DNA of 64,000 bases from Yersinia entomophaga (GCF_001656035.1 NZ_CP010029.1:1345768-1409767); one strand, 5' to 3'; shown: positions 19,594 through 30,458, numbered from the stretch's first letter. Translations and numbers: made by a program. The notes: generated by a model from the letters alone, not told the origin.

Positions 19594-21257
19594 GGAATTT
19601 GCTTATACCACAGCAACGCCATTCTGCTGTTTTGCGTAACCTGATCCGCCGCAGGCAGGCTTTCTGGCAAGGTTTCACCTCGGGATAACTGTAAGACCAG
19701 CGAAACATTCCCCTGTTTACGCGCCTTAGCCAGCCATTGAGGGAAATCTTCAAAACTGACGTAACGATCCGCCGCATCCGGATAGGCTAAACCATAATTC
19801 ACTTCGCCTTTTTCGCTAAACATAATGATATCACTACGTTTCAACTCCCAGGCCAGACCCGAAGCCACGCCGACGCCATCCGAGAGTACGTAGCGGCTTT
19901 GTTCAAGCTCCGCGCGGTTCTGCTGGATAAAATACTGAGGCAGCTTGGAGTTAATCACCTGTTGCGGAATGACATACGCCACCAGCAACGCAAACAGCAG
20001 CGGGCAAACGGCCGCCCAGCGCCAATGGCGAGCATTTTGTCGCAGGCTGAAATAGCCAACGCATCCCCATGCAGCAAATGACAGAGTCCCGAGAATCACT
20101 TTGATTTTCTCATCGGCGGCGTACACCACCAGGTGAGAAAATACGCCCAAACCGATCAACAGTACGGCCAACGCGCAGACGGTGCCGAAAATCAGATTGA
20201 TATAGCCGTTTACCTTCAGCGCGCTCATCTGCAATTTAGCCACACAATCCTGCGCGTACGCTGCCATAAGCAATGATATCGGCGCAATACACGGCAGAAT
20301 ATAGGTTGGCAATTTTCCTTTGGCGATGCTGAAAAATATAAACGGCATCACTGCCCAGCTCAGCAGGAAGAAGAGTTCCGGTCGAGCCACTCGCTCACGC
20401 CAGCCTTTGAGTAATGCCCCCGGCAACAGTCCTAACCAAGGTAATACGCCCAGACAAATCAGCGGTAGGTAATACCAGAATGGCGCTTTATGCTGCGCGT
20501 CTTTCTCGGCAAAGCGCTGAATATGCTCCACCCAGAAGAAATAATGCCAGAAATCAGGTTCACGCTGCGCAATCGCTAACGCCCAAGGCAGGCTCAGCAA
20601 ACAGGCACTGACGATAGCTATCGGGCCAAACAACAGTAGCTCTTTGGTTCGACGTTGTTGAATTACAATGGGAATAACCGCAATCACCGGAACGGCCAAT
20701 GCCAAAAAGCCCTTGGTCATAAAGCCCATGGCACAAACCAGCCCCAAAAATGCATAGGCGGTCATTTTCTGTCGGGAAGTTTTGGCTCTCAGCGTCAGAT
20801 AAAAACACAGCATCGATGCTGTCAGCCACAGCGTAATCATAGGATCGAGAACGCTATAAGTCCCGATACTGAATACCAGCAGCGAAGAGATATAAATCAG
20901 GCTAGCCAGCAGCGCGGTATTACGATTACGCCACATTAATGTCGCTAGCCAAAATACCAAAATGGCGCTGAGTCCAATACTGAATACTGAACCAAAACGC
21001 ACCGCAAAGTTATTATCACCGAAGATCCACTGGCTGATATTATTAAACCAATATCCGGCAATAGGCTTTTCAAAATAACGAATACCCAATAAATGCGGCA
21101 CGACCCAATCACCCTGCTGTAGCATTTCTCGGCTAATTTCCGCATAACGGGTTTCATCCGGTTGCCACAGTAAACGGCCGTTCAAGGGCACGATATATAA
21201 CACAGCAAAAAATACCGCCAGTAGCGCTACGCCACCCTTTTTTAACGCGTCGCTCAT
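19590..21257 (-). CDS. arnT: Lipid A 4-amino-4-deoxy-L-arabinosyltransferase ArnT
   Basis: A 555-residue inner-membrane GT83 glycosyltransferase that moves L-Ara4N from undecaprenyl phosphate onto lipid A phosphates at the periplasmic side. This lowers surface charge and gives resistance to polymyxin and cationic peptides. There are about a dozen hydrophobic helices, and the conserved periplasmic-loop motif DETRYAE is at residues 34-40. A soluble periplasmic domain occupies about residues 430-555. It overlaps arnD upstream. Confidence 0.95.
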   Translation of the reverse strand: MSDALKKGGVALLAVFFAVLYIVPLNGRLLWQPDETRYAEISREMLQQGDWVVPHLLGIRYFEKPIAGYWFNNISQWIFGDNNFAVRFGSVFSIGLSAILVFWLATLMWRNRNTALLASLIYISSLLVFSIGTYSVLDPMITLWLTASMLCFYLTLRAKTSRQKMTAYAFLGLVCAMGFMTKGFLALAVPVIAVIPIVIQQRRTKELLLFGPIAIVSACLLSLPWALAIAQREPDFWHYFFWVEHIQRFAEKDAQHKAPFWYYLPLICLGVLPWLGLLPGALLKGWRERVARPELFFLLSWAVMPFIFFSIAKGKLPTYILPCIAPISLLMAAYAQDCVAKLQMSALKVNGYINLIFGTVCALAVLLIGLGVFSHLVVYAADEKIKVILGTLSFAAWGCVGYFSLRQNARHWRWAAVCPLLFALLVAYVIPQQVINSKLPQYFIQQNRAELEQSRYVLSDGVGVASGLAWELKRSDIIMFSEKGEVNYGLAYPDAADRYVSFEDFPQWLAKARKQGNVSLVLQLSRGETLPESLPAADQVTQNSRMALLWYKQIP

Positions 21258-22156
21258 GAATTTGTCACCTCAGACTGACAGCCTAACCACCCCTCTCTGC
21301 CTGGGAAAGCAGAACGCACGACCTTGCCTAGCGGCAAGTTTGAACGATTTTCCGGTAACAATGAGCTTAAAGCGCAAAATTCAATTCCCTGCTTCTGCGC
21401 TTTCACTAATAGATTTTCAAACATCGCTGCCTGTGACATCCCTTCAACTTCGGCGTGAATGGTATAAACCGGCACTCCGCTATCTCGCAGAATGGCATCC
21501 AGAATAAAATCGTTAAAATCCTGCGGACGAACTTCACTGCCGACGACTTCATCGTAAGTCGGTAATGTCACGGGGATTTGTACGCTGCCTTCACTGCCAT
21601 CAGGCAATATTGGCCGGAAAGGACGCGTGCCGCGGCAATCGCTGTTATAGCTGAAGTTAAACGGCTGTTTCGCTTCTAATACTCGCTCGTCGGCGCGCCA
21701 CCCGGCGACCGCAGAGCAACTAACCGGCCCGTGGATACTGTCTTGCAATGCATCCACACCACGCTGAATCTGATCTTTGAGCTGTGCTTTCGACCAGGTG
21801 CCGACTTTCGCCTGCCAGCCCTGATGATCCCAAGCGTGCAAGCCAACTTCATGACCGGCAGCCTGCGTTTCTTTCATCACGTCGCCTAAATGTTTGGCAA
21901 TTAACTTGCCCGGCCAGGCGGTACCGGCCAGCAGAATCTGCCAGCCGTACAGCGAAGCTGCGTTTGAGCGCAACATTTTCCATAAGAAACGGGGACGTAG
22001 CAGGCGCCATAAATGGCGCCCCATGTTGTCCGGCCCAACGCTAAAAAAGAAACTGGCCTGAATACCGTGTTTATCTAACACATTCAACAGTGAAGGCACC
22101 CCATCGCGGGTGCCACGGTAAGTATCGACGTCAATCCTCAGGCCCACTCGTTTCAT
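21254..22156 (-). CDS. arnD: 4-deoxy-4-formamido-L-arabinose-phosphoundecaprenol deformylase ArnD
   Basis: A 300-residue polysaccharide-deacetylase-family enzyme that removes the formyl group from undecaprenyl-phosphate L-Ara4FN. The NodB-type motif 1 contains Asp9 and Asp11 ([10 protein letters not shown]), and the metal-binding His102, His107 and His111 are seen in [14 protein letters not shown]. It overlaps both neighbours by four bases. Confidence 0.94.
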   Translation of the reverse strand: MKRVGLRIDVDTYRGTRDGVPSLLNVLDKHGIQASFFFSVGPDNMGRHLWRLLRPRFLWKMLRSNAASLYGWQILLAGTAWPGKLIAKHLGDVMKETQAAGHEVGLHAWDHQGWQAKVGTWSKAQLKDQIQRGVDALQDSIHGPVSCSAVAGWRADERVLEAKQPFNFSYNSDCRGTRPFRPILPDGSEGSVQIPVTLPTYDEVVGSEVRPQDFNDFILDAILRDSGVPVYTIHAEVEGMSQAAMFENLLVKAQKQGIEFCALSSLLPENRSNLPLGKVVRSAFPGREGWLGCQSEVTNS

Positions 22157-24159
22157 TTAGCCTTCCCATCATCCTGTTCAATGGATTTATCGTCCAGCGC
22201 GCTGCGCAGGAAGAAGTCCAACGTTTCGGCGACAGTTTGCTGCATGGCGATTTCAGGCTGCCAGTTCAGCAAACGGCGGGCGTTTTCAATGCTCGGCGTA
22301 CGATGTTCAACGTCCTGATACCCTTTGCCATAGTAAGCGCTGCTTTCGATGGTTTTCATGCCAGCAAACGGCGGGAATTTGTCGCGCAATTCATGTTTCT
22401 CAAAGCTGGCCAACAGCATTTCAGCCAGTTCACGAATGCTGGCTTCGTTAGTCGGGTTACCGATATTGATAATCTGACCGTCGCAACGTCCTTCGCGGTT
22501 TTCAATGATGCGGAATAAAGCTTCAATACCGTCGTTAATATCAGTAAAGGTACGTTTTTGTTCCCCACCGTCAACCAGTTTGATCGGCGAACCTTCCACC
22601 AGATTCAATATCAACTGAGTAATGGCACGGGAACTACCGATACGAGCAGCATCCAGATTATCCAAACGCGGCCCCATCCAGTTAAACGGACGGAATAAGG
22701 TAAATTTCAGACCTTCTTTTTCGCCGTATGCCCAAATAACTCGATCCAATAATTGCTTGGAGACAGAATAAATCCAGCGCTGTTTATTAATCGGCCCGAC
22801 AATCAGACGAGAATGGTCTTCATCAAACTCTTTGTCATCGCACATACCGTAAACTTCAGAGGTCGACGGAAAAACAATACGTTTGTTGTACTTCACGCAG
22901 TCACGCACGATTTTGAGGTTCTCTTCAAAATCCAGTTCAAAGACTTTCAGCGGATTACGGGTATATTCAATCGGCGTGGCAATAGCGACCAGCGGTAATA
23001 TCACATCGCACTTCTTAATATGATATTCAATCCATTCCGAGTGAATACTGATATCACCTTCAACAAAATGGAAGCGTGGATTATCCATAAAGCGACCCAG
23101 CGCATCGGAACCGATATCCAGTCCGTAAACTTCGTAGCCGTCATCACGTAATAAACGTTCAGTCAGATGGTTACCGATAAATCCATTGACGCCCAAAATC
23201 AGGACTCGGGTGCGTCTTTTCTTTTTATTTAGCGGTTTAACCCCTAAACGGACATCGGCTACCATCCCCATTTCCAATGCCAGACGGCTGCCCTGCACGT
23301 ACAGTCCGGATTCGCCCTGACCGGCGATGATTTCAAGCGCGCCCTCACCGCAGGCTACCACCAATGGATTGGTGCCAAGTACGGTTCCTGGCAATTTTTG
23401 GTGCTCGATGTCCAGTGGCCTGGCACGCCATACAATCAACTTGCGCTGTCCCAAATGGCTGAATGCGCCTGGGTAAGGTTCTGTCACCGCGCGTACCAGA
23501 TTATGTAATTCGCGAGCGGATTTAACCCAATCGATTTCGCCATCGGCGGCGGTACGGCGACCAAAATAGCTGGCGTCCGCTTCATTCTGAGGCGTTAGTG
23601 TTAACGGGCCACGCTTCATTTTTGGCAATAAATCCTGCAACAGAGCCTGCGCGGCATCGCGCATTTTTGCATGTAAGGTTAAAGCCGTATCCGTATCGCT
23701 GATAGCCACTTTACGCTGACCTGCGATGTCGCCCGCATCCGCTCGCTTCACCATTTTGTGCAAGGTTACGCCAGTTTCGGTTTCACCTTTGACCAACGCC
23801 CAGTTAATCGGCGCGCGACCGCGGTAGCGAGGTAACAATGAACCGTGCAGGTTAAATGCGCCCTGCGGAGCCAGAGATAAAATCTCATCGCTCAACAAGT
23901 TACGATAATAGAATGAAAAAATGACGTCCGGCTGCATTTCGCGGATCTGCTCAACCCATAAAGGATGGTTGACGTCTTCGGGGGCAAACACCGGCAATTG
24001 TAGATCGGCGGCAACCCGCGCAACGGAAGAGAAAAAGTGATTCTCATTCGGAGAATCAGTATGGGTAAACACTGCCTGAACGTCATAACCCGCTTCAACC
24101 AGTGCATTAACGCCCACGCAGCCAATATCGTGATAGGCAAATACAATCGCTTTCATCAT
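22153..24159 (-). CDS. arnA: Bifunctional UDP-L-Ara4N formyltransferase / UDP-GlcA decarboxylase ArnA
   Basis: A 668-residue cytoplasmic fusion enzyme. The N-terminal half (about 1-305) is a formyltransferase with catalytic Asn103, His105 (NLHGSLLP) and Asp141. The C-terminal half is an SDR-fold oxidative decarboxylase with a GVNGFIG nucleotide-binding turn near residue 322 and a YSVSKQ catalytic tyrosine-lysine stretch. It makes UDP-4-keto-pentose for ArnB and formylates its product. The sequence TGATGATGA at the junction allows a start at 24159 or 24156; both overlap the arnC stop. Confidence 0.96.
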   Translation of the reverse strand: MMKAIVFAYHDIGCVGVNALVEAGYDVQAVFTHTDSPNENHFFSSVARVAADLQLPVFAPEDVNHPLWVEQIREMQPDVIFSFYYRNLLSDEILSLAPQGAFNLHGSLLPRYRGRAPINWALVKGETETGVTLHKMVKRADAGDIAGQRKVAISDTDTALTLHAKMRDAAQALLQDLLPKMKRGPLTLTPQNEADASYFGRRTAADGEIDWVKSARELHNLVRAVTEPYPGAFSHLGQRKLIVWRARPLDIEHQKLPGTVLGTNPLVVACGEGALEIIAGQGESGLYVQGSRLALEMGMVADVRLGVKPLNKKKRRTRVLILGVNGFIGNHLTERLLRDDGYEVYGLDIGSDALGRFMDNPRFHFVEGDISIHSEWIEYHIKKCDVILPLVAIATPIEYTRNPLKVFELDFEENLKIVRDCVKYNKRIVFPSTSEVYGMCDDKEFDEDHSRLIVGPINKQRWIYSVSKQLLDRVIWAYGEKEGLKFTLFRPFNWMGPRLDNLDAARIGSSRAITQLILNLVEGSPIKLVDGGEQKRTFTDINDGIEALFRIIENREGRCDGQIINIGNPTNEASIRELAEMLLASFEKHELRDKFPPFAGMKTIESSAYYGKGYQDVEHRTPSIENARRLLNWQPEIAMQQTVAETLDFFLRSALDDKSIEQDDGKAK

Positions 24160-25136
24160 TCTTCTTCCTGAGTTTTTTTGGCCTGCTGAGACTCGACCAC
24201 TTTTTGCACAAAATATCGGGGACGCGCGCGTACGTCGTTGTAAATTCGTCCGATGTATTCACCGAGTAAACCCATACCAACGAATTGTGCCCCAATAAAC
24301 ATAAATAACACCGCGAACAGCGTGAACACGCCGCCGCCAGCCCATTCCGGGCCAAAAATCAAACGTAATGCCACCAGCAGTACCGAGAGGGTGAAACCTG
24401 ACAGTGCAATGACGCTGCCAACCAGACTGAGCAAACGCAACGGCGTAGTTGTCAGGCAGGTGATCAGGTCGTACATCAGGTTAATCAGCTTCATCAGACT
24501 GTATTTGGAGTCGCCAAACTCGCGCTCGGCGTGATGAACCTTAATTTCTGTGGTTTTTCTGGCAAAGGTGTTGGCGAGTATCGGAATAAAAGTACTGCGC
24601 TCGTGACAGTGTAACATCGCGTCAACGATATGCCGACGGTAGGCACGTAGCATACAGCCGTAGTCCCCCATCGATTTCCCTGTCGCTTTTTGGATCATCA
24701 TGTTGATCATCTTGGAGGCCGTTTTACGGAACATAGAATCCTGACGGTTGGCACGCACTGTACCGACCACGTCATAACCCTCTTCGGCAACGCTCACTAA
24801 ACGGGGAATTTCTTCCGGCGGGTTTTGCAAATCCGCATCTAACGTAATAACCAGATCGCCACTGACCTGATTAAAACCCGCCATAATGGCAGAGTGCTGG
24901 CCATAATTACGGTTTAGCAAGACGGCAATAATGCAGCTATCCGGTTTTTCTGCCGCAGCGGTTAGCATTTCTGCCGAATTATCGCTGCTGCCGTCATCCA
25001 CCAAAATAATTTCATAAGGCTGGCGTAATAACTGGCAGGCAGCCGAGGTTCTCTCCAATAATGCGGGTAAACTTTCCTGTTCGTTATAAACAGGAATAAC
25101 AATCGAGACTTTATTAATTTCTTCAGGCTGTGACAC
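24156..25136 (-). CDS. arnC: Undecaprenyl-phosphate L-Ara4FN transferase ArnC
   Basis: A 326-residue GT2 glycosyltransferase that transfers formylated Ara4N from UDP to undecaprenyl phosphate on the cytoplasmic face. The N-terminal catalytic domain has [11 protein letters not shown], the VDDGSSD stretch near 47 and the metal-binding TLDADLQNP at 98-106. Two C-terminal transmembrane helices lie at about 235-300. The start overlaps the arnB 3' end by 14 bases. Confidence 0.95.
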   Translation of the reverse strand: MSQPEEINKVSIVIPVYNEQESLPALLERTSAACQLLRQPYEIILVDDGSSDNSAEMLTAAAEKPDSCIIAVLLNRNYGQHSAIMAGFNQVSGDLVITLDADLQNPPEEIPRLVSVAEEGYDVVGTVRANRQDSMFRKTASKMINMMIQKATGKSMGDYGCMLRAYRRHIVDAMLHCHERSTFIPILANTFARKTTEIKVHHAEREFGDSKYSLMKLINLMYDLITCLTTTPLRLLSLVGSVIALSGFTLSVLLVALRLIFGPEWAGGGVFTLFAVLFMFIGAQFVGMGLLGEYIGRIYNDVRARPRYFVQKVVESQQAKKTQEEE

Positions 25137-26277
25137 GGCGAGGCCCTATAATAGTTGCTAATGCGTTGACCACCCGGTCAACATCGCTATCTTGCATATC
25201 GGGGAACAGAGGCAAAGTACAAAGCCGGGCTGAATTCCACTCGGTATTTGGCAAAGTTAAATCGGGATAACGTTCGCGATAATATTTTTGCGTATGAGCC
25301 GCACGGAAATGCAAACCAGAGCCAATGCCCAAGGCTTTTAATTCAGCCATAAGTTGATCTCGGCTTATACCGCACTGCTCGGAATCTACCCGAACCATAA
25401 ATAGGTGCCAGGCGTGATGATGAGGATAATCAGGCAATGCCAAAGGTTGTAACGGTGAACCTGCCAATGCCTGAATATAACGTTCAGCCAAAGCCTGACG
25501 GCGAGCGTTTATTTCCGGTAGCCGTTTCAGTTGCACCACAGCAATAGCCGCGTGAATATCGGATAAATTATATTTATATCCCGGTTCGACCACTTCTGCC
25601 TGCGGGCTACGCCCTTTTAACTCACGGTCAAAAGCATCAACGCCTAATCCATGAAATTTTAAGCGACGTACTTTTTCAGCCAGCACGTCATCATCGGTTG
25701 CGATTAATCCGCCCTCGGCGCAGGTCATATTCTTAATCGCATGGAAAGAGAAAATCGCCGTTCCTTGCTGCCCTATCCATTCATCGCCGTAGCGTGTTCC
25801 TGCCGCATGCGCCGCATCTTCAATCAGCGGAATCTGATGCTGACGGGCAACTTGCCTAATGCTGTTTAAATCACAGGGCGCGCCAGCATAATGCACCGGA
25901 ATAATCGCCTTGGTTTTAGGGGTGATAGCAGCGGCAATACTTTCAGCGCTAGCCATCAGCGTGTTCCAGTCAACATCGACCATCACCGGAACGGCACCCA
26001 ATAACTCAATCATATTAAGGGTAGAAACCCAGGTTTGAGAAGGCGTTATCACCTCATCGCCCGGCCCAACGCCCAGTGCCATTAAAGTAATATGCATTCC
26101 CGCCGTGGCAGAACAGACCGCTACGGCATGTTTGCAGCCAAAAGCCTGGCAAAACTCGCGTTCTAATTGTTGATTCTTCGGTCCGGTGGTAATCCACCCT
26201 GATGTCAGAACTTCTGTAACAGCAGCAATTTCTTCACTGCCAATAGCAGGAACAGAGAAAGGTAAGAAATTTTCCAT
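25123..26277 (-). CDS. arnB: UDP-4-amino-4-deoxy-L-arabinose-oxoglutarate aminotransferase ArnB
   Basis: A 384-residue DegT/DnrJ-family PLP aminotransferase that transfers an amino group from glutamate to the UDP-4-keto-pentose made by ArnA. The PLP-binding lysine is Lys182 in [14 protein letters not shown], with the IEDAAHAAG aspartate stretch before it. It is the promoter-proximal gene of the seven-gene arnBCADTEF operon, with no internal gaps, so the whole pathway is co-expressed from the PhoP/PmrA-type promoter upstream. Confidence 0.96.
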   Translation of the reverse strand: MENFLPFSVPAIGSEEIAAVTEVLTSGWITTGPKNQQLEREFCQAFGCKHAVAVCSATAGMHITLMALGVGPGDEVITPSQTWVSTLNMIELLGAVPVMVDVDWNTLMASAESIAAAITPKTKAIIPVHYAGAPCDLNSIRQVARQHQIPLIEDAAHAAGTRYGDEWIGQQGTAIFSFHAIKNMTCAEGGLIATDDDVLAEKVRRLKFHGLGVDAFDRELKGRSPQAEVVEPGYKYNLSDIHAAIAVVQLKRLPEINARRQALAERYIQALAGSPLQPLALPDYPHHHAWHLFMVRVDSEQCGISRDQLMAELKALGIGSGLHFRAAHTQKYYRERYPDLTLPNTEWNSARLCTLPLFPDMQDSDVDRVVNALATIIGPRRVTA

Positions 26278-26312
26278 GAATGTACCCAGTAGGACACAAC
26301 AAATTTAACGCC

Positions 26313-26347
26313 ACTATAAGTCGAAGTAAGTTAACGAAAACTAAACG
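26313..26347 (-). promoter_or_regulatory. arn promoter with PhoP-like box
   Basis: On the minus strand CGTTTA-N5-CGTTAA (26347-26331) resembles the PhoP direct repeat (T/G)GTTTA-N5-(T/G)GTTTA. A TATAGT -10 (26318-26313) follows exactly 12 bases later, the spacing typical of PhoP-activated promoters, and the orientation is correct for arnB. The second half-site is imperfect. Confidence 0.6.
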
Positions 26348-26397
26348 CGGCCACGATTGATCTCACTGCACACCACTGATAAATGTAGACAATGAAC

Positions 26398-26414
26398 CTT
26401 AATCCAACCTTAAG
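26398..26414. promoter_or_regulatory. PmrA box upstream of arnB
   Basis: CTTAAT-N5-CTTAAG matches the PmrA box (C/T)TTAA(G/T)-N5-(C/T)TTAA(G/T). It lies about 90-110 bp upstream of the predicted arn start point and about 395 bp before the small divergent frame at 26810. With the PhoP-like box it suggests direct dual control, as described for the Y. pestis arn operon. Confidence 0.65.
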
Positions 26415-26809
26415 AACAGGAGAAAAAAACATTATTTTGTGGCGTGTGCACAAAATTTAGCCAGAGTTGGCTTAATGTAAATATTCTGATGAATCAAGAG
26501 AATAAACTTCATTTTTTTTGCGACACAACAGCAGACGAAGGTGAATGTTTACCGATTTACGCTCAGTTTCAGTATAGAAATAACCGAAACTCAGAAATAA
26601 TCATAATCGTATAATTTATAAAAATAGTTTAGCTAAAATAATTAATTTTTGAGTGACGTGCAGGGTTAATCGAATGATCCTATCTCCGTCATTCATTGCA
26701 GTATCGCGTTATTTAGAGATAAGAAGTAAAGATGGCGTGAATTAAGGGACAGAAAATAGAGAAAAAGTCTGTTCAACATCGGATTAACGCAAAATGTATA
26801 GGAGCAGCA

Positions 26810-26899
26810 ATGGCACTTCTCCCCCATCATCTGCCAATAACGATCCGTTTGAATGCGTTTTCACTACAAATCAAAATATCAATGAACAGCCAGAATTAA
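26810..26899 (+). CDS. Possible 29-residue small protein divergent from arn
   Basis: A short frame MALLPHHLPITIRLNAFS... (29 residues) has a strong TAGGAG seven bases before its ATG and ends in a perfect hairpin. The peptide is mildly hydrophobic with no recognisable motif, and I do not recognise its family. It lies in a roughly 700-base gap between arnB and the next gene, so a small RNA with a fortuitous frame is the main alternative. Confidence 0.35.
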   Translation: MALLPHHLPITIRLNAFSLQIKISMNSQN

Positions 26900-26918
26900 C
26901 GCTGGCTGTTCCTATTTC
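26884..26918 (+). terminator. Hairpin at the end of the small divergent unit
   Basis: GAACAGCCAG (26884-26893) and CTGGCTGTTC (26902-26911) form a perfect 10-bp stem followed by CTATTTC. The left arm overlaps the stop codon of the 29-codon frame. The T-run is weak. Confidence 0.5.
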
Positions 26919-26983
26919 ACTTGAAATTTCATGTTACTTACTACATATGACTAATTTTACAAAGGTAGACGTGCCTCTGTATG

Positions 26984-27310
26984 TTAAGTGATAAGCTGAC
27001 TTTTTAAACGATGCCCGTTACTGATTTTATCAAAAACGCCCCCAATCTCGTACTCGTTATGGGATAAATTCTTCGCCTGACGAATCACGTCGTTATAAGT
27101 TATCTTCGTTCCTTTGATATTAACTCCATACTCGGTTTTTTGAGCTTCAACTAAAAATCTTTTAACCTGATGTGGATGTAAATAGGCAGAGAAGCGACCA
27201 AATGTTACACACTGGCCTTTTTTATCCATACCAAACACACGATTTTTTTCGCTTGCAAGACCCAATCCAATATTTAAATAATCAGTATTTCCAATTAGTT
27301 TACCCACCAT
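26984..27310 (-). CDS. Unknown 108-residue protein paired with a CesT-like chaperone gene
   Basis: I do not recognise this protein. It is a soluble, slightly basic polypeptide (MVGKLIGNTDYLNIG...) with no signal peptide or membrane segment and several aromatic and glycine residues in the first half. It lies 36 bases downstream of the chaperone-like gene on the same strand and behind its own GGAGG-like site (near 27316-27320). Position suggests it is the secreted substrate or the remnant of one: type III chaperones are usually encoded next to their effector. The region is AT-rich compared with the neighbouring arn and btu genes, which suggests acquisition by transfer. Confidence 0.6.
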   Translation of the reverse strand: MVGKLIGNTDYLNIGLGLASEKNRVFGMDKKGQCVTFGRFSAYLHPHQVKRFLVEAQKTEYGVNIKGTKITYNDVIRQAKNLSHNEYEIGGVFDKISNGHRLKSQLIT

Positions 27311-27346
27311 ACCAGCCTCCTCATAACAACATGAAAAAAAAGATAT

Positions 27347-27808
27347 TTACAGAGGAAAATCAAGACCTATTCGTTCAATACACGCATCTGAAATAAACCG
27401 TTCCATTATGGATAACAAACTTGGTATATCCATTCCATATAGCGGGAGACGTAGCCAACAGATCACATCATTTTTTTCATCAAAGGCAAAAACCGGCTGC
27501 CATAAATAATCTGTTGGCCTATTTTTATTCAACAGAGCAATCATTTCCTCTAACGATAAACTGTTCGCCATACCTACTGAGGTCTGAAGTATCCAATATT
27601 CTTGATCTATCGCGCATAGATTCAATTGCAAAGCATCATCGATTGTCAACGTAATGATATCTTGATTTTCAGCTATCTCGGGAGCTTCAAATCCTATAGC
27701 AACCAACAATTCATAAGTAATAAGATGAAATTGCCTTAAATGGCTCACCGGTAGCAGCCCTCTTGAGAAAATTTGACGGAGTGACCCCTTACTAAGCAAT
27801 AATTGCAT
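27347..27808 (-). CDS. Probable CesT-family type III secretion chaperone
   Basis: A 153-residue acidic protein whose pattern fits the CesT/SycE chaperone fold (Pfam PF05932). About 30 residues in comes a helix ending in ELLVAIGF, then ITLTIDDALQLNLCAID (a strand pair), a strand-helix segment ending EEMIALLNKN, then VICWLRLPLYGMDIPSLLSIMERFI, where the long C-terminal helix packs. Length and low pI are typical of class I chaperones. No type III apparatus gene is in the window. The family call rests on pattern recognition only. Confidence 0.6.
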   Translation of the reverse strand: MQLLLSKGSLRQIFSRGLLPVSHLRQFHLITYELLVAIGFEAPEIAENQDIITLTIDDALQLNLCAIDQEYWILQTSVGMANSLSLEEMIALLNKNRPTDYLWQPVFAFDEKNDVICWLRLPLYGMDIPSLLSIMERFISDACIERIGLDFPL

Positions 27809-27874
27809 TAAACATAGAATCCAATCTATAAAATATCGGTACTACCATTGAGTTATTATAGTGAATTAAGTGGA

Positions 27875-27917
27875 AAAATTGAGTTAACCTCGCCTAATAA
27901 TGGCTAGGTTAACTTCA
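27875..27917. terminator. Probable bidirectional terminator between btuD and the chaperone-like gene
   Basis: GTTAACCT-CGCC and GGC-AGGTTAAC (about 27883-27912) form an imperfect stem. It is flanked by TTCATTT on one strand and, read on the minus strand, by TCAATTTTT. It would end the btu transcript. Confidence 0.5.
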
Positions 27918-27978
27918 TTTATATACGATATAAAAATTAGGGAGTAATTAATAACCAGAATAGTTAATGCAATAATTA

Positions 27979-28737
27979 TTAATTCTGACAAACAATCCAA
28001 TTCTGCTGATTAAAACGGTGTAATTGAAAATTCACCTCAAAAATCGGTGATAATATCTCTGGTCGCATCACTTCCAGCGTTTCACCCTGCGCAACCAGTT
28101 TTCCCTGCGCCAGTAGCCAGATTCTGTCGGCCTGTTGCAGGCTATGATTCAGATCGTGAGCGCTGACAATAACACTGCGACCGCTGGCGCAAAACTCCCG
28201 TAACAGCGCATCTAACGCAACTTTTTGCGCCACATCAAGGCTATTGGTTGGCTCATCCAGTAGTAATAATTGGCTATGATGATTCACCGTTGGCCATACC
28301 TGTAACAAAATAGCCGCCAGCCTGACCCGCTGCCATTCTCCGCCGGAAAGTTGAGTGAGAGAACGCGGCAGCTTATCGGCTAAACGTAATTTTTCACAGA
28401 GATAACCGATGGCTATCGCCACGGATTCCGAATCCGCCCCTACGGGCTGATGCAGAGAGAGGTATTGAAATACTGGCATCAGGCTAACCGACGTTTGCTG
28501 CTGACTGAGATAAGCCCGATACCGTGCTAATTCAGCGCCGGAATACTGCGTAAGAGGCGTTGCGAGCAGAGAAATATCCCCCGTAGTCGGTAATACACCC
28601 GCGGCGCAGGCTAGCAAGGTGCTCTTCCCCGCACCGTTCGGTCCAATAAGATGAATTTGCAACCCAGCATCAACCTGCGCTGAAAACGAGGCTAATCGGC
28701 CCGCGACACTGACATCGTTGAGTTGCAATAACGTCAC
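27979..28737 (-). CDS. btuD: Vitamin B12 ABC transporter ATP-binding protein BtuD
   Basis: A 252-residue ABC ATPase that powers cobalamin import through BtuC. The Walker A motif GPNGAGKST is at residues 32-40, the signature LSGGEWQRV lies near the middle, and Walker B LLLLDEPTNSLD follows, then the switch histidine in SAHDLNHS. The start is GTG at 28737. It is last in the ihfA-btuC-btuE-btuD order known from E. coli; nlpC, which follows in E. coli, is displaced here by the arn operon and the chaperone pair. Confidence 0.93.
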   Translation of the reverse strand: MTLLQLNDVSVAGRLASFSAQVDAGLQIHLIGPNGAGKSTLLACAAGVLPTTGDISLLATPLTQYSGAELARYRAYLSQQQTSVSLMPVFQYLSLHQPVGADSESVAIAIGYLCEKLRLADKLPRSLTQLSGGEWQRVRLAAILLQVWPTVNHHSQLLLLDEPTNSLDVAQKVALDALLREFCASGRSVIVSAHDLNHSLQQADRIWLLAQGKLVAQGETLEVMRPEILSPIFEVNFQLHRFNQQNWIVCQN

Positions 28738-28770
28738 AATAATCTCGTTAGCTAATAAGTTAAGTGAAAA

Positions 28771-29325
28771 TCAGTGCTGAGCCAGCGCCTGAACGATCGC
28801 GGCAATGATTGCCGGATCTTCTGGCGTCATATCCGGTGAGAAACGCTGAATAACCGTACCGTCCCGGCCAATCAAAAATTTTTCGAAGTTCCACAATATA
28901 TCGCCGATCTGTTTTGGTGCTCGCCCCTTACTGCTCATCCGCTGGAAAAACTCGCTGTCCGCAGGCGTCAAAGCCTGTGGCTTAGCGGAAATTAAGTGTT
29001 GATACAACGGATGACGGCCTGAGCCATTAACTTCGACTTTACTGAACATGGGGAATTCTACGCCAAAGGTGCCCCGGCAAAATGCCTGAATCTCTTCATC
29101 GCTGCCTGGCTCCTGACCGGCAAACTCATTGCTCGGAAATCCTAAAACTTCAAAACCTTGTTGATGATAGGTTTTGTACAGTTTTTCCAGACCTGCGTAT
29201 TGTTTGGTCAGTCCGCACTCGGAGGCAACGTTCACCACCAGCAGCACGGAGCCTTGATAGGCCTTCAGCGACGTCGTTTGATGATCGATAGTGTGTAGTT
29301 GAGTAGCATAAATCGGAGCGGTCAT
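28771..29325 (-). CDS. btuE: Thioredoxin/glutathione peroxidase BtuE
   Basis: A 184-residue glutathione-peroxidase-family protein, a non-selenium peroxidase. The peroxidatic Cys37 sits in VVNVASECGLTKQY and the family stretch LGFPSNEFAGQEPG follows, with WNFEKFLIGRDG near the C-terminus. It sits between btuC and btuD but is not required for B12 transport in E. coli. It is cytoplasmic or periplasm-free: no signal peptide is visible. Confidence 0.93.
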   Translation of the reverse strand: MTAPIYATQLHTIDHQTTSLKAYQGSVLLVVNVASECGLTKQYAGLEKLYKTYHQQGFEVLGFPSNEFAGQEPGSDEEIQAFCRGTFGVEFPMFSKVEVNGSGRHPLYQHLISAKPQALTPADSEFFQRMSSKGRAPKQIGDILWNFEKFLIGRDGTVIQRFSPDMTPEDPAIIAAIVQALAQH

Positions 29326-29447
29326 CGGATGTCATCCTTATTATAGAGAGTGAAACTTTTATTATAGAGAGCTAAACTTTTACCGAGTTAACCCTGAGCG
29401 ATATTGATGCAAAGTCCTCTTAAAGCGACTATTAGCAGGTTTTCCGT

Positions 29448-30458
29448 TCACGACTCTACGCTTTTCACCCTAATCAGTAACCAGATAAATAGCGGAGCTC
29501 CCAGCGTTGCCGTCACCACGCCAATCGGCAATTCTGCGGAAAACAAGGCAACACGAGCAATCACATCGGCTAACAGTAGCACTCCCGCCCCGGCCAAAGC
29601 GCAGCCTGTTAACAGGAATCGCTGATCGGTCAGCCCGGTTAATCGCAAAATATGTGGGATTACCAGACCGACAAAGCCAATCACACCGGCTAATGCAACG
29701 CTGATGCCTACCAGCAGACCAATAGCCAAAACCAATAGATTACGCCACCTATGGAGTGAGACCCCAAGCTGTCGCGCCTGCTGCTCTCCCAGCGCCATAT
29801 AGTTCAGGATTCTACCTTGCAGGCAAAGCCAAATCACCACTGGCAATAACAGCAACACCAGCAACCACTGCCGCCAATCTATCCCGCTAAAACCGCCCAT
29901 CATCCAATACATCAGCTGACGTAGATCCAGACTGGTACTGAAATAAACCGCCCACGTCATCACAGCACTGCATACAATCCCCAAAGCTACGCCAACCAGC
30001 AGCAATCTGGCATTGCTTAAACGTCGGCGTCGGGCAAAAGCCAGCAGCAGCGAGGTCATGACCAACGCGCCGATAATTGCACTCAGACTCAGCACCCACA
30101 CCGGCAGCAATCCGTGCCCTAATAAAACCGCCAGCACCAGCGTAACGCCAGCTCCGTTCGCCACGCCTAACAATCCCGGCTCGGCCAGTGGATTTTCGAA
30201 CAGGCTTTGCATTATGGCTCCCGCTACCGCCAGACTGGCACCAACCATCATTACGGCTAATGCTCTAGGTAAACGCAGTTGCCATACAAATAATTGTCCA
30301 TCGGCGCTTAGCCACCGATTGGGCCATATCCAAACCTCCCCTGCGCAAAGAGCAAGTGACAGAGCCAGTAACATACCGCAGGCGAGGAGTCCGAGATAAC
30401 GACGATCCCGCCGCAGCTGATGCTGCTGGAGTAAGATAAATGTCTGACTTATCTGCAT
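29448..30458 (-). CDS. btuC: Vitamin B12 ABC transporter permease BtuC
   Basis: A 336-residue FecCD-family permease with about ten transmembrane helices, forming the BtuC2D2 importer. Signatures include [19 protein letters not shown], the [12 protein letters not shown] motif and [13 protein letters not shown] near the C-terminus, where BtuD docks. I placed the start at the ATG 30458; a TTG four codons upstream is possible. E. coli BtuC is 326 aa. Confidence 0.92.
   Translation of the reverse strand: MQISQTFILLQQHQLRRDRRYLGLLACGMLLALSLALCAGEVWIWPNRWLSADGQLFVWQLRLPRALAVMMVGASLAVAGAIMQSLFENPLAEPGLLGVANGAGVTLVLAVLLGHGLLPVWVLSLSAIIGALVMTSLLLAFARRRRLSNARLLLVGVALGIVCSAVMTWAVYFSTSLDLRQLMYWMMGGFSGIDWRQWLLVLLLLPVVIWLCLQGRILNYMALGEQQARQLGVSLHRWRNLLVLAIGLLVGISVALAGVIGFVGLVIPHILRLTGLTDQRFLLTGCALAGAGVLLLADVIARVALFSAELPIGVVTATLGAPLFIWLLIRVKSVES

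Noticed and set aside
26794..26991. A 65-codon rightward frame
   Set aside because: It crosses the hairpin at 26884-26911 without a Shine-Dalgarno; the 29-codon frame in another phase is better supported.
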